Of a stretch of 57,025 nucleotides of DNA, positions 7,867 to 15,778 are shown one piece after another; the stretch's first letter is position 1, and every line of letters begins with the position of its first letter. The notes beneath the pieces are model-generated. The model had not been told where the DNA came from, searched no databases, and saw only the letters and a list, made by a program, of their open reading frames with translations. The DNA is from an uncultured Dorea sp. (GTDB lineage Bacteria; Bacillota; Clostridia; Lachnospirales; Lachnospiraceae). The DNA is taken from NCBI GenBank assembly GCA_910584265.1, contig CAJTZE010000019.1:1-57025 (forward strand), in the 5' to 3' direction. Made by a program: the position numbers and the translations under genes.

Positions 7867-9198
7867 ATGGAGAAGGAAAATAGGAGAGAATTTTGTAAAT
7901 ATGTGTCGCAGAGTGTGCTGAGCATGCTGGGGATATCCTGCTATATTCTGGCAGATACGTTTTATATTTCCAATGGAGTGGGCGCTGACGGGCTGACAGC
8001 ATTGAATCTGGCAATCCCTGTATTCAGCTTGGTAAATGGATGCGGCATGATGCTTGGAATGGGCAGTGCGGCAAAGTTTGCGATCATGAAGGAAACAAAC
8101 GGAAGGAGGGATGTGGGAATTTTATTTACCAGTACCGTTTTTGCCGCGGTGGTTTTAGGAGTGCTTTTCGTTTTGCTGGGGCTCTTTGCTGCGGAGCAGA
8201 TGGCAGTTCTTGTGGGTGCAGATGAGCAGGTATATGATATGGTACGAGTTTATATCCGGGTGATACTGCTGTTTTCACCAGCTTTTCTGATGAATAATAT
8301 ACTAAACTGCTATGTCAGAAATGACGGGAACCCGTCTCTTTCTATGAAGGCTATGATTAGTGGAAGTGTTTTTAATATTATCTTTGATTATATATTTATT
8401 TTTCCTCTGCATATGGGGATTTTTGGTGCTGTGCTGGCTACAGGGACAGCTCCGGTTATCAGCATGATGATCCTCTCGCTTCATTTTCTACAGAAGAAGC
8501 ATCATTTCCAGCTTGTACATACACGTCCGGACATAAAGGCAGTCTGCCAGGGGGCGGCATTGGGAATCCCGTCGCTGGTTAATGAGGTTTCTTCCGGGCT
8601 TGTAATTGCGGTATATAATATGCTGATCCTGAATATAAAAGGAAATATCGGAGTTGCAGCATATGGTGTGGTTGCAAATCTGTCCATTGTGGTGCTTGCT
8701 GTTTACAATGGGATCGGGCAGGGGATACAACCGCCTTTAAGCAGGGAATTTGGCAGAGGCAATAGGAAGAATATACAGCAGATTTTTAAATATGCAGTTA
8801 TTACTGCATTGGTGTTTGCGGTATTGCTATATGGAATTCTGGCAGGGTGTGCGGAACCGGTCACAGCTGTTTTTAACAGCGCCCATAATATGGAATTGCA
8901 GGAAGCTGCAGTGGAGGGGATCAGGATTTATTTCACAGCGGTTCCGTTTGCCGGATGTAATATTATTATTGCTATATATTTTGTATCCACGAATAAACCG
9001 TTTCCGGCACAGGTGATTTCCCTGCTGAGAGGATTGATCCTTATGATACCTTCCGCATGTATTCTCGCAGACGCGGCAGGAATCATCGGGGTCTGGCTGG
9101 CCTTTCCGGTGACGGAAGCGGTTGTATGTATAATAGCGGCTGGATTGTACTTTTTTGTGAAAAAGGAGGATTTTCGCTCTGGAAGATGGGTTATATAA
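7867..9198 (+). CDS. MATE family efflux transporter
   Basis: A 443-residue integral membrane protein with about twelve hydrophobic segments, of the multidrug and toxic compound extrusion (MATE/DinF) family, which exports organic cations or other small molecules using sodium or proton gradients. Two similar halves are visible; the N-terminal half carries ADTFYISNGVGADGLTALNLA and a conserved YVRNDGNPSLSM. The start at 7867 was chosen because GAGGGT lies 7 bases before it and because upstream in-frame codons run through the terminator stem. Nothing in the neighbourhood identifies the substrate. A second, unrelated MATE gene occurs at 53883. Confidence 0.85.
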   Translation: MEKENRREFCKYVSQSVLSMLGISCYILADTFYISNGVGADGLTALNLAIPVFSLVNGCGMMLGMGSAAKFAIMKETNGRRDVGILFTSTVFAAVVLGVLFVLLGLFAAEQMAVLVGADEQVYDMVRVYIRVILLFSPAFLMNNILNCYVRNDGNPSLSMKAMISGSVFNIIFDYIFIFPLHMGIFGAVLATGTAPVISMMILSLHFLQKKHHFQLVHTRPDIKAVCQGAALGIPSLVNEVSSGLVIAVYNMLILNIKGNIGVAAYGVVANLSIVVLAVYNGIGQGIQPPLSREFGRGNRKNIQQIFKYAVITALVFAVLLYGILAGCAEPVTAVFNSAHNMELQEAAVEGIRIYFTAVPFAGCNIIIAIYFVSTNKPFPAQVISLLRGLILMIPSACILADAAGIIGVWLAFPVTEAVVCIIAAGLYFFVKKEDFRSGRWVI

Positions 9199-9273
9199 TT
9201 TCGGAAGATGTCGATATACATAATAAGAGCACGCCCTTGCATTCAAAGGACGGAGAAAGAGGAGGCTGATTTC

Positions 9274-10755
9274 ATGACGATAGCAGAGAGAATCGCGGCG
9301 CTTCCGGTAGCGGTGAATACTGCGGCGGACTTTAGCGGTAAGCTGACGCAGGGAACATCGTCACCTGTATCTGCCGGAAAGAGCAGTACAGAGACAACAA
9401 AGAGAAGTGTGCTGAGTTCCATATATGCATCGGATCGTGCAGATTATACGAGAGAAGATGCATTGAAAAAGCAGTGGCGGAAGATGAATACTGTTAATCT
9501 GATAGATATTCTGGACGGTGCGGCGGACAGGTCGAACCGCAGCTTAAGTATACAGGATCTGGAGAAGCGTCTGCAGGAGGGAGCGGTGGTTCCTTCCGTG
9601 GATGATACGGATATGCAGATGCTGGAGTTTGAATTTAAGGGAATCGGGTTTGATGCCGGACCGGCTTATGCAGATGTGGGAGCGGAGAAGGTCAGCAGGA
9701 ATATCGAATATATGGCTTCCCGTTATGCCGCAATGGAGTCAAAGATCAAGGAGACCTATTCTGGAGCCCTGCAGAAAGCAGAATTGGATAAGCTGGAGAA
9801 GATTTATAAGAGAGCTGTAACCCGGGCGGCAGATAAATATGCAGAGATCGTCGGCGGGATTTTGGAAAAGAACGGGGTTTCCGGAGAAAAGGAGAAGCTT
9901 TCACAGGCGTTTAGGAAGAGCGTTGAGGACAGGGCGGCTCAGTACAGGGAGTATCTGCAGGCTAATCCGGAATTTACCGGAGCAGAAGGAACCAGAGATG
10001 CATGGCTTTTGAAGGACGATGAGTATATTGCGGCCAGACTGCGCGCACAGAGTCCTGCTCCGCAGGCGGGGGCGGCGGCAAACGACGGATATACACGCCG
10101 TGATCTGGAGATTCTCGGGCAGTATACCTCGGAGATTACTGTGATGGAGGCAAAGGCGAATACCTATGATATGAACGAAGAGCGGATGGGGCTGGAGCTT
10201 GCCATACTTGCGATGAAGACGGATACGATCCAGAAGGAGGGCGGAATCAGCAGCGGGCTTCAGGATACATTGGAAAAGACTTTAGACGGCTTTATCACTT
10301 CCTTTATGGATCGGTTTGACGAACAATTAAGCGCTAACAGGGATGATGCTATGACCGCTTATGATTCCAGAGGGAATGCTGACTTAGACAAGGAATCCGT
10401 GTGGAATGTGTACAATAAGACGATGGACGAGTATAAGCAGTCCGGGGACCTGATGAAGGCGCTGGTAAAGGGGGCTGAATATGCAAAGGACAGATACAGC
10501 CAGAAGGAATCAGAAGGGTCTGTGCTTGGAATCTACCGGTATATGAACGGTGCGTCCTACTGGAATAATTTCTTTAAGGCAAATACCGGAAGCGGCTATG
10601 ATAAGGCGGTCAGCACCTACAGCCGTCATTTGACTGCATTTATGGATTTTAAAAAGAGGCTGGAAAACGGAGAGGGAATGCAGATGAATCTGACCGGTTC
10701 TGCGAACTTCCATACGGCAGATATTGGCGGAGAGATGATAAGCGAGAAAGCATAA
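9274..10755 (+). CDS. Uncharacterised 493-residue helical protein
   Basis: I do not recognise this protein. It is 493 residues, has no signal peptide or membrane segment, and looks largely alpha-helical, rich in Ala, Lys, Glu and Asp, with a low-complexity Ala/Pro/Gly linker near residues 262-278 (QSPAPQAGAAAND). The N-terminal 50 residues are Ser/Thr-rich and probably disordered. The C-terminus contains aromatic clusters (IYRYMNGASYWNNFF). The start at 9274 is preceded by AGAGGAGG with 8-base spacing, so the longer frame upstream is not used. The gene is expressed alone, between a MATE gene and a strong terminator. Codon use looks like its neighbours, so there is no sign of recent transfer. 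Confidence 0.8.
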   Translation: MTIAERIAALPVAVNTAADFSGKLTQGTSSPVSAGKSSTETTKRSVLSSIYASDRADYTREDALKKQWRKMNTVNLIDILDGAADRSNRSLSIQDLEKRLQEGAVVPSVDDTDMQMLEFEFKGIGFDAGPAYADVGAEKVSRNIEYMASRYAAMESKIKETYSGALQKAELDKLEKIYKRAVTRAADKYAEIVGGILEKNGVSGEKEKLSQAFRKSVEDRAAQYREYLQANPEFTGAEGTRDAWLLKDDEYIAARLRAQSPAPQAGAAANDGYTRRDLEILGQYTSEITVMEAKANTYDMNEERMGLELAILAMKTDTIQKEGGISSGLQDTLEKTLDGFITSFMDRFDEQLSANRDDAMTAYDSRGNADLDKESVWNVYNKTMDEYKQSGDLMKALVKGAEYAKDRYSQKESEGSVLGIYRYMNGASYWNNFFKANTGSGYDKAVSTYSRHLTAFMDFKKRLENGEGMQMNLTGSANFHTADIGGEMISEKA

Positions 10756-10793
10756 TAGAGAATCAGTTAATCGGAAGCATTGATTTTCACAGA

Positions 10794-10840
10794 GCAGATA
10801 ACTCCCGGGGATTGGCCCGGGAGTTCCTGCTTTTTTTTTT
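10794..10840 (+). terminator. Strong Rho-independent terminator
   Basis: ACTCCCGGG (10801-10809) pairs with CCCGGGAGT (10816-10824), extended by an outer GCAG/CTGC, and is followed by ten consecutive T (10831-10840). It ends the 493-residue protein gene. Confidence 0.93.
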
Positions 10841-10895
10841 CTGAAGAACTTGTATGATTGATTCGGAAAAACATCCGGGAATATTTGTTTATACT

Positions 10896-11021
10896 CTAAA
10901 TGATGGTAGTGTTTCTTTTTACATAGGATACATCCAATATGTTCTGGTAATTGATCTGCTGGCGGTTGATCATATTGATCAATGTCTGTGCGGCCAGCTG
11001 CCCGATCTGAGACCAGAGACT
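10896..11021 (-). pseudogene. LacI-family regulator, C-terminal remnant
   Basis: On the minus strand the last 38 codons before the TAG at 10896-10898 read IGQLAAQTLINMINRQQ and end VKRNTT, the usual ending of LacI/GalR-type repressors (a helix with IG.LA...LL, then a strand with a.RxST). Upstream of about 11021 the frame no longer resembles the family, because the sequence has switched to DhaL coding on the other strand. The gene has therefore lost its DNA-binding and most of its sugar-binding domain. It was probably the repressor of the decayed sugar operon that follows. Confidence 0.6.
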
Positions 11022-12433
11022 TGGATGAATTGACTGGCGAGGCTTACGCGGAAGCGCTGGAGGGATGTCTGCAGAAAATAATGGAATTTGGAGGAGCAAA
11101 ACCAAATGATAAGACAATGGTAGATGCCCTGTATCCGGCGGCTCAGGCGGCACGGGAGGCGGCCGGCCGGTCCTGCGGCCTTGCCGAAACGGCGGCGAAG
11201 GCGGCAGAAGCCGCAAAAGAAGGCATGAAGCAGACGATTCCGATGAGATCCAGAAGAGGAAGATCCAAGTATCTACAGGAGAAGTCCATCGGCCATCAGG
11301 ATGCAGGAGCAACCTCGGTCTATCTGCTTTTGAACCGGATGGCCGGATATTTTGCAGGGGACATTGAGTATGTACGGATTCAGGACAGTGAAGAGTGCCG
11401 GGGACAGATAGAAAAGCCGGATCCATCCGTTTATATTTCAAAATTTATCAATCATCCGGATACGATCATTGATGAGATGGTACAGGGATACATAAGGGGC
11501 TATGGGGACAGGATCCGCAAGCTTGCGCATGCAGATGTGATCGTCCGGAAGAATATGAGTCCGGGGAAAGTAGGAGTCATCATTGGCAACGGCTCCGGCC
11601 ATGAGCCGGCGTGTCTGGGTTTTGTGGGAGACAATATGCTGGATGCAGATGCATATGGAGGAGTATTTGCGGCTCCCGGGCCGTATATGATCCTGGAAGC
11701 AATTAAGGCGGCGGATACAGGAAAAGGAGTCTGCGTTCTGGTATCAAGCCATGCAGGAGATATTCTGAATTCCAAGATGGCAATTGATATGGCGGAGGAT
11801 GAGGGAATCCGGGCAGAGGCAGTTCTGCTCTATGATGACATTTCATCGGCTCCGAAGGCGGCACCGGTTTCGGAGAGAAGGGGTTCCATTGGAACATTAT
11901 TTAATTATAAAATGACTCCTTATTATGCAAAGGAACATTCGCTGGATGAGATCGTTGCATTTGCTGAAAAGGTCAGGGAGCGTACCCGGAGCATCGTGGC
12001 GGCAATGACGCCGGGAACATCTCCGGTGACAGGGGAGAAGATGTTTGAAACAGAGCCGGGAGAAGTGCTTGTAGGCTTAGGCGTTCACGGCGAATCTGCA
12101 TTAATGACCTATAAAAATAAAAAATGCAGTGATATTGCGGAGGGTATGATCAGCAGTCTGGTGGAGGACATGCCCTATCAGAAGGGCGATGAAGTGTCCG
12201 TTATCGTAAACGGAACAGGACGCACTACGATGATGAAACTGATGAGTTTCTATACTGCAGTGGAGAAATATCTTACGAAGAAGGGAATCCGGATATTCAA
12301 ACCGCTCGTAGGCTCCTTTATTACGACACAGGAAATGGGCGGCATAGGACTGGCAGTCTGTAAGATGGATGAGGAAATGAAAGAAGCCTGGACGGCGGAC
12401 ACCAAAGCCCCCCAGTTTCCGAATTTCAGCTGA
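10982..12433 (+). CDS. DhaK-like dihydroxyacetone kinase subunit, fused in frame to a DhaL remnant
   Basis: The frame is open for 483 codons. Residues about 150-483 form a complete DhaK (DAK1) domain: ISKFINHPDTIIDEMVQG at its start, GNGSGHEPACLGFVG (substrate loop), SSHAGDILN, and GLGVHGE, whose His is the residue that covalently binds the carbonyl substrate. DhaK normally starts at the KFIN segment, so the upstream DhaL piece appears joined by loss of the intergenic stop and start. No good ribosome site is visible for the long frame or for an internal start. The usual partner functions (an intact DhaL and a phosphate donor) are absent here. It is intact in sequence but embedded among pseudogenes, so it may no longer be expressed or may be on the way to decay. 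Confidence 0.7.
   Translation: MSVRPAARSETRDLDELTGEAYAEALEGCLQKIMEFGGAKPNDKTMVDALYPAAQAAREAAGRSCGLAETAAKAAEAAKEGMKQTIPMRSRRGRSKYLQEKSIGHQDAGATSVYLLLNRMAGYFAGDIEYVRIQDSEECRGQIEKPDPSVYISKFINHPDTIIDEMVQGYIRGYGDRIRKLAHADVIVRKNMSPGKVGVIIGNGSGHEPACLGFVGDNMLDADAYGGVFAAPGPYMILEAIKAADTGKGVCVLVSSHAGDILNSKMAIDMAEDEGIRAEAVLLYDDISSAPKAAPVSERRGSIGTLFNYKMTPYYAKEHSLDEIVAFAEKVRERTRSIVAAMTPGTSPVTGEKMFETEPGEVLVGLGVHGESALMTYKNKKCSDIAEGMISSLVEDMPYQKGDEVSVIVNGTGRTTMMKLMSFYTAVEKYLTKKGIRIFKPLVGSFITTQEMGGIGLAVCKMDEEMKEAWTADTKAPQFPNFS
11018..11350 (+). pseudogene. DhaL (dihydroxyacetone kinase ADP-binding subunit) remnant
   Basis: The first part of the long reading frame matches the C-terminal half of DhaL: EALEGCLQKIMEFGGAKPND, then KTMVDALYPAAQAA, then SYLQEKSIGHQDAGATS-like residues, the typical end of DAK2 domains. 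The N-terminal half with the GDGD-type Mg-nucleotide site is missing; it is replaced directly by the LacI remnant on the opposite strand. The product cannot bind nucleotide as DhaL does. It runs in frame into the DhaK gene. Confidence 0.75.
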
Positions 12434-12442
12434 GGGAACGAT

Positions 12443-13129
12443 ATGAGAATTGTAAATACCAGAGAAATGCTAAAGAAAGCGAAAAAGAGCGGATATGCGG
12501 TTCCGGCGGTCAACGTAGACCAGTTTGACAGTACAGCTGCAGTGCTGCGGGTATGTGAACGGCTGCGGGTGCCGGTGATTATTCAATTATCCCCGGTACA
12601 GGCTTTATCAAAAGGATTGGCTTACAAAAACCTGATACGAATGATAGAAGCGGCAGGCGCAGAATTTGATGTGGATATAGCGGTGCATCTTGACCATGGG
12701 ATTGACCCGGCGGACGTGAAAAAAGCAATAGAAAGCGGGTTTACATCGGTCATGTTCGACGGCTCCCGGTTGTCATTTCAGGATAATAAAAGAATAACCA
12801 GTGAGATCAGGGCGTACTGCGGAGAGCTTCCGCTGGAGGGAGAGCTTGGCGTGGTAGGAGGACAGGAGGGAAGCCGGATAGATGGAGTCGGGGAAATGCT
12901 CTATACGGACGTAGAAGAAGCAGCCGAATATGTCAGGGACAGCAGGGTAGATTTCCTGGCTGTAGCAATTGATAATTCGCACGGAATATACCGGCAGAGG
13001 CCGGAGATTAACTTTGCAGTTTTGGAGAAGCTGAATTCGGCCCTTGATCTTCCGCTGGTGCTTCATGGAGCGTCAGAACTTTCAGAGGACGATGGGAAGA
13101 AGTTTCAGCTTCGGCTACGGAGATTTTGA
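12443..13129 (+). pseudogene. Class II fructose-bisphosphate/tagatose-type aldolase, 3' truncated
   Basis: The 228-residue frame matches zinc-dependent class II aldolases: the N-terminal AVPAVNVDQFDS, zinc ligands in HLDHG, VMFDGS, EGELG, the DNSHGIY zinc His region and LPLVLHGASEL. Family members have about 280-290 residues; here the match ends near LHGAS and the last 60 or so residues (the NVGTD-type substrate loop and terminal helices) are gone. The frame then runs out of homology at about 13098, where sugar-isomerase coding begins in another frame. A start ATG with a modest site follows DhaK by 9 bases. Loss of the C-terminal half-site should inactivate it. Confidence 0.8.
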
Positions 13130-13999
13130 AGACAAGGCAGTCTATAGACAGGTGCTGGATACGGTACGTGCCGCCGCGGTAAAGGAACAGCTTAGGCATA
13201 GCAGGTATGCGGTTGTCGGAAGCAGGGTTCCGGGATTTTATGGATGTATGGTGGATGAGCTCCGGTTCCGCAGAGAAATCGGACCGGAAATTGTATATTA
13301 TTCTCTGGCGTCTATGCTGCATGATGCGAAGAGGCAGAGCGCCGGGAGAGTTGAAGCACGGAGGAAAGAGATCACAGAGAATTATCCGGTCCGGATCGAT
13401 CCGAGTATGCTTGAAAAAAATATCCGGATAGAACTTGCATTGAGAGATTATGCCGAACGGGAAGGTGTGGATGCGCTGACGTTAAAATGCTGGCCGGAAT
13501 TACAGGAGCTGTATCACTGTGCGGCCCTGTCTGAATAGAATGACTATGGGATTACTGCTGGCTGCGAGGGCGATATTCAGGGACTTACAGTAATGGATAT
13601 CTTGAGAAAAATGTCAGGAAAGACAGCGTTTTTCGCAGATCTGGCTGGGATGACACAATCCGGCGGACTGAAAGCATGGCATTGCGGATTTGGGCCGAGG
13701 AGTCTGGCGGATGACCCGCAGGACATCTGCTATACCGAGTAGGCATCCAATGTGATACGAAAGAAGATGTAGTCACATTGTGCGGATTCTCAGAACAGAA
13801 GGACAGCTATAAATTACTGCTGGCGGCGGGACGGTCGGAGAAGCCGGACCGGAGAGTGCTGGGAGTACAGACAGATATCCGCTGGGAGTGCAGTACGGAG
13901 CATCTGCTCCATACTGCGGTAGAGCAGGGATTCGGGCAGCATTATGCACTGGTTCACGAAGACCTGAGAATGCAGTTAAGACCGGAATGGAGGAAGAAA
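13098..13999 (+). pseudogene. L-fucose/L-arabinose isomerase-like enzyme, broken
   Basis: Homology to the fucose/arabinose isomerase superfamily continues through two frames. From about 13098: YAVVGSRVPGFYGCMVDELR and ALTLKCWPELQE; then an in-frame TAG at 13536; then in the same frame AGCEGDIQGLTVMDIL and AWHCGFGPRSLADD; then a TAG at 13739 and a frame change; then VVTLCGFSEQKDSYKLLLA and a tail GFGQHYALVHEDLR. These are the middle and C-terminal signature segments of the family. The N-terminal part was lost at the junction with the aldolase. Two stops, one frameshift and a missing N-terminus make it a clear pseudogene of an aldose-ketose isomerase. Confidence 0.78.
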
Positions 14000-14332
14000 A
14001 TGATCGAAGAATTACTTTTGGATGTGGATGCCGGAGACTGGAGAGAAGCCATCTGCATGGCTGGAAGGGCCTTGGTACAGTCAGGAAAAATAGGAGAGGA
14101 ATATGTAGAAGGAACCATACGGGCAGTGGAGGAGCTGGGATCATATATTGTGATCATGCCGGGAGCCGCTTTTGCGCATTTCAGGCCGGATGCATCGGTA
14201 AAAGAGGATTGTATGCAGCTGATCAGATTGAAGACTCCGGTTAATTTTGGAAGCAGCCGGAATGACCCGGTGAAGCTTTTGATGGAAAGTGACAGGATTG
14301 AAGAGATTCAGGGGCTGCTGGCAGAATATTAG
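14000..14332 (+). pseudogene. PTS EIIA (fructose/mannitol type) with internal deletion
   Basis: The ATG at 14000 has GGAGGAAG just upstream and lies in frame with the end of the isomerase remnant. The product begins MIEELLLDVDAGDWREAI and includes GKIGEEYVEG and VIMPGAAFAHFRPD, with the phosphorylatable His in FAHFRP, as in EIIA domains of ascorbate/galactitol/fructose type PTS. Then NDPVK is joined directly to LLMESDR, skipping about 25 residues normally found between these motifs, so the fold is incomplete. About 110 residues remain against about 150 expected. Confidence 0.75.
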
Positions 14333-14348
14333 GGAAGGAGAATTTCAA

Positions 14349-14767
14349 ATGGTAAAAATACTGGCAATATGCGGATTTGGCGTTGGAACAAGCCTGATCC
14401 TCAGAATGAATATTGAAAAGGTATTGAAGGAAAATAACCTCGAGGCAGAGGTGGAGCATATCGACGTAACTACAGCGGCAGGGGCGCGGCAGATCTGATC
14501 GTGGCAAAGTTTACGCCGGTCAAGAATATCTTCCTGACAGGACATATCTATTTCTGGACAGCATATCTGGCAGTTGCCGCAGGCGTACAGGGAGGACGTG
14601 GGGCGGCGGTTGTTACATCGGCTGTCAGCGGTGTTGTAATGATCCTTCTGGTTATGTTCTCGATCGGGGTTACTCTGGATACGGCGGCAGGATTTAATCA
14701 GTTATACGGAGGGGATGATTTCTCTGTCTTTTCAGGTATCAGTTCCCTGATTTCAAATCTATTTTAA
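14349..14767 (+). pseudogene. PTS EIIB fragment frameshifted into an EIIC-like C-terminal fragment
   Basis: The ATG at 14349 (GGAAGGAG 8 bases ahead) starts an EIIB of the lactose/ascorbate/galactitol type: MVKILAICGFGVGTSLILRM, with the P-loop Cys in ICGFGVG. After about 48 residues the frame ends at 14498. Homology continues in another frame (ADLIVAKF), then passes directly into a hydrophobic segment (IYFWTAYLAVAAG and a following membrane helix) ending at 14767 that looks like the C-terminus of an EIIC permease. So the second half of EIIB and nearly all of EIIC are deleted. The EIIC assignment rests on position and hydrophobicity and is less certain than the EIIB. Confidence 0.65.
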
Positions 14768-14792
14768 AGAACCTGATAAGGAGTTTTTAGGA

Positions 14793-15721
14793 TGAGTGAT
14801 CTACCAAATTATGCGGCAGGCTATTACCCATTGGTACAAAAGAGAGGGATTGGGAACGGGATATTTTTTAGATGCAGTCAGCCAGGGTGCAAAGCTGTGC
14901 CTGTATCAGGGATTCCGGGAATGGGATTTTCAGCCCATCCACTGGGGCGGTCTGGTAGATTTGGACGGGAATCCGACAGACAGGCTGAAGAGTGCGGAGG
15001 AGATAGGCGCGCTGTTAAAACAAATGAAAGGTGCGGTTTCTTCCGGAAAAAGAGAGAAAGCGAAAATTGCCATCGCAATATGTAAAGAAAATGCCATTAT
15101 TTTAAAGGGAATGGATCGGGAAAAATATCTGCTTCAGGCATTAAGGGGAGCATACCGGGTATTTTGGGAAAAATACTATCAGGTTGATTTTATTTCCGAA
15201 GGGATGCTTACCAAAGAGCATTTAAAACAGTATCAGATGGTATATTTCCCGTTCTATGCATATATGACGGAGGAAATGGCATCTGAAACCGCCGGATATG
15301 TGGAACAGGGCGGTACGATTATCGGGACAGCGAGGATGGGGATGCTTGGAAAGCATGGCTGGAGAATGCGTCCTATCTACTGTGGGATATTCTGGATCGG
15401 ATTTTACCGGAATTAGGGATATATCCAAAAGCAGAGCTGTTTTTCAGCCAGCGGCATCTGCGGGAGTTTGACGGTAATCTGATAGAGGATGAGAAGGAAG
15501 GATATCTGATCATTACCAGCTCGTTTACGAAAAATTATTCCTATAGTGCGAACGAAAGGAGACTGGTTGATGTTGTGGTAAGAACAGAGCGGGAAATAGT
15601 CCGGGTTGAAGGACTGGTAAACGGCGAGGCTTATGATTTCCGGCTGGATGCAGGAGAACTGCGGTTTTCACTGCAAATGGAGAAAAACTGTTCAGAGGTT
15701 GTGCGGATTGAATGCAAATAA
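14793..15721 (+). pseudogene. GH42 beta-galactosidase, C-terminal remnant with frameshift
   Basis: From about 14793 the frame reads ITHWYKREGLGTGYFLDA, then HWGGLVDLDGNPTDRLKSA and AKIAIAICKENA, matching the end of the catalytic barrel and the trimerisation domain of glycoside hydrolase family 42. At about 15340, after GGTIIGTARMG, homology shifts to another frame (DGDAWKAWLENASYLLWDIL) and continues to the stop at 15721 through the C-terminal beta domain. The N-terminal two thirds with the catalytic acid are absent. It is the last gene of the decayed operon and ends at a terminator. Confidence 0.65.
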
Positions 15722-15734
15722 TCCGCTCAAAGCA

Positions 15735-15772
15735 AAAAGGGGCTGTAACTCATATGAGCTGCAGCCTCCTTT
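15735..15772. terminator. Bidirectional terminator between decayed operon and murF
   Basis: AAAGGGGCTGTAACTCAT (from about 15735) pairs with ATGAGCTGCAGCCTCCTTT (15754-15772) with a few mismatches. The A-rich and T-rich flanks allow termination in both directions for convergent transcripts. Confidence 0.7.
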
Positions 15773-15778
15773 GAACAG

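Noticed and set aside
9208..9273. The longer start for the 493-residue protein
   Set aside because: The AGAGGAGG site is placed for ATG 9274, and the upstream codons do not have a ribosome site.
11022..11441. The upstream extension of the minus-strand frame that ends at 10896
   Set aside because: Only the last part (10896-11021) resembles a LacI-family C-terminus. The remaining codons lie opposite clear DhaL coding and are Pro/Arg-rich noise.
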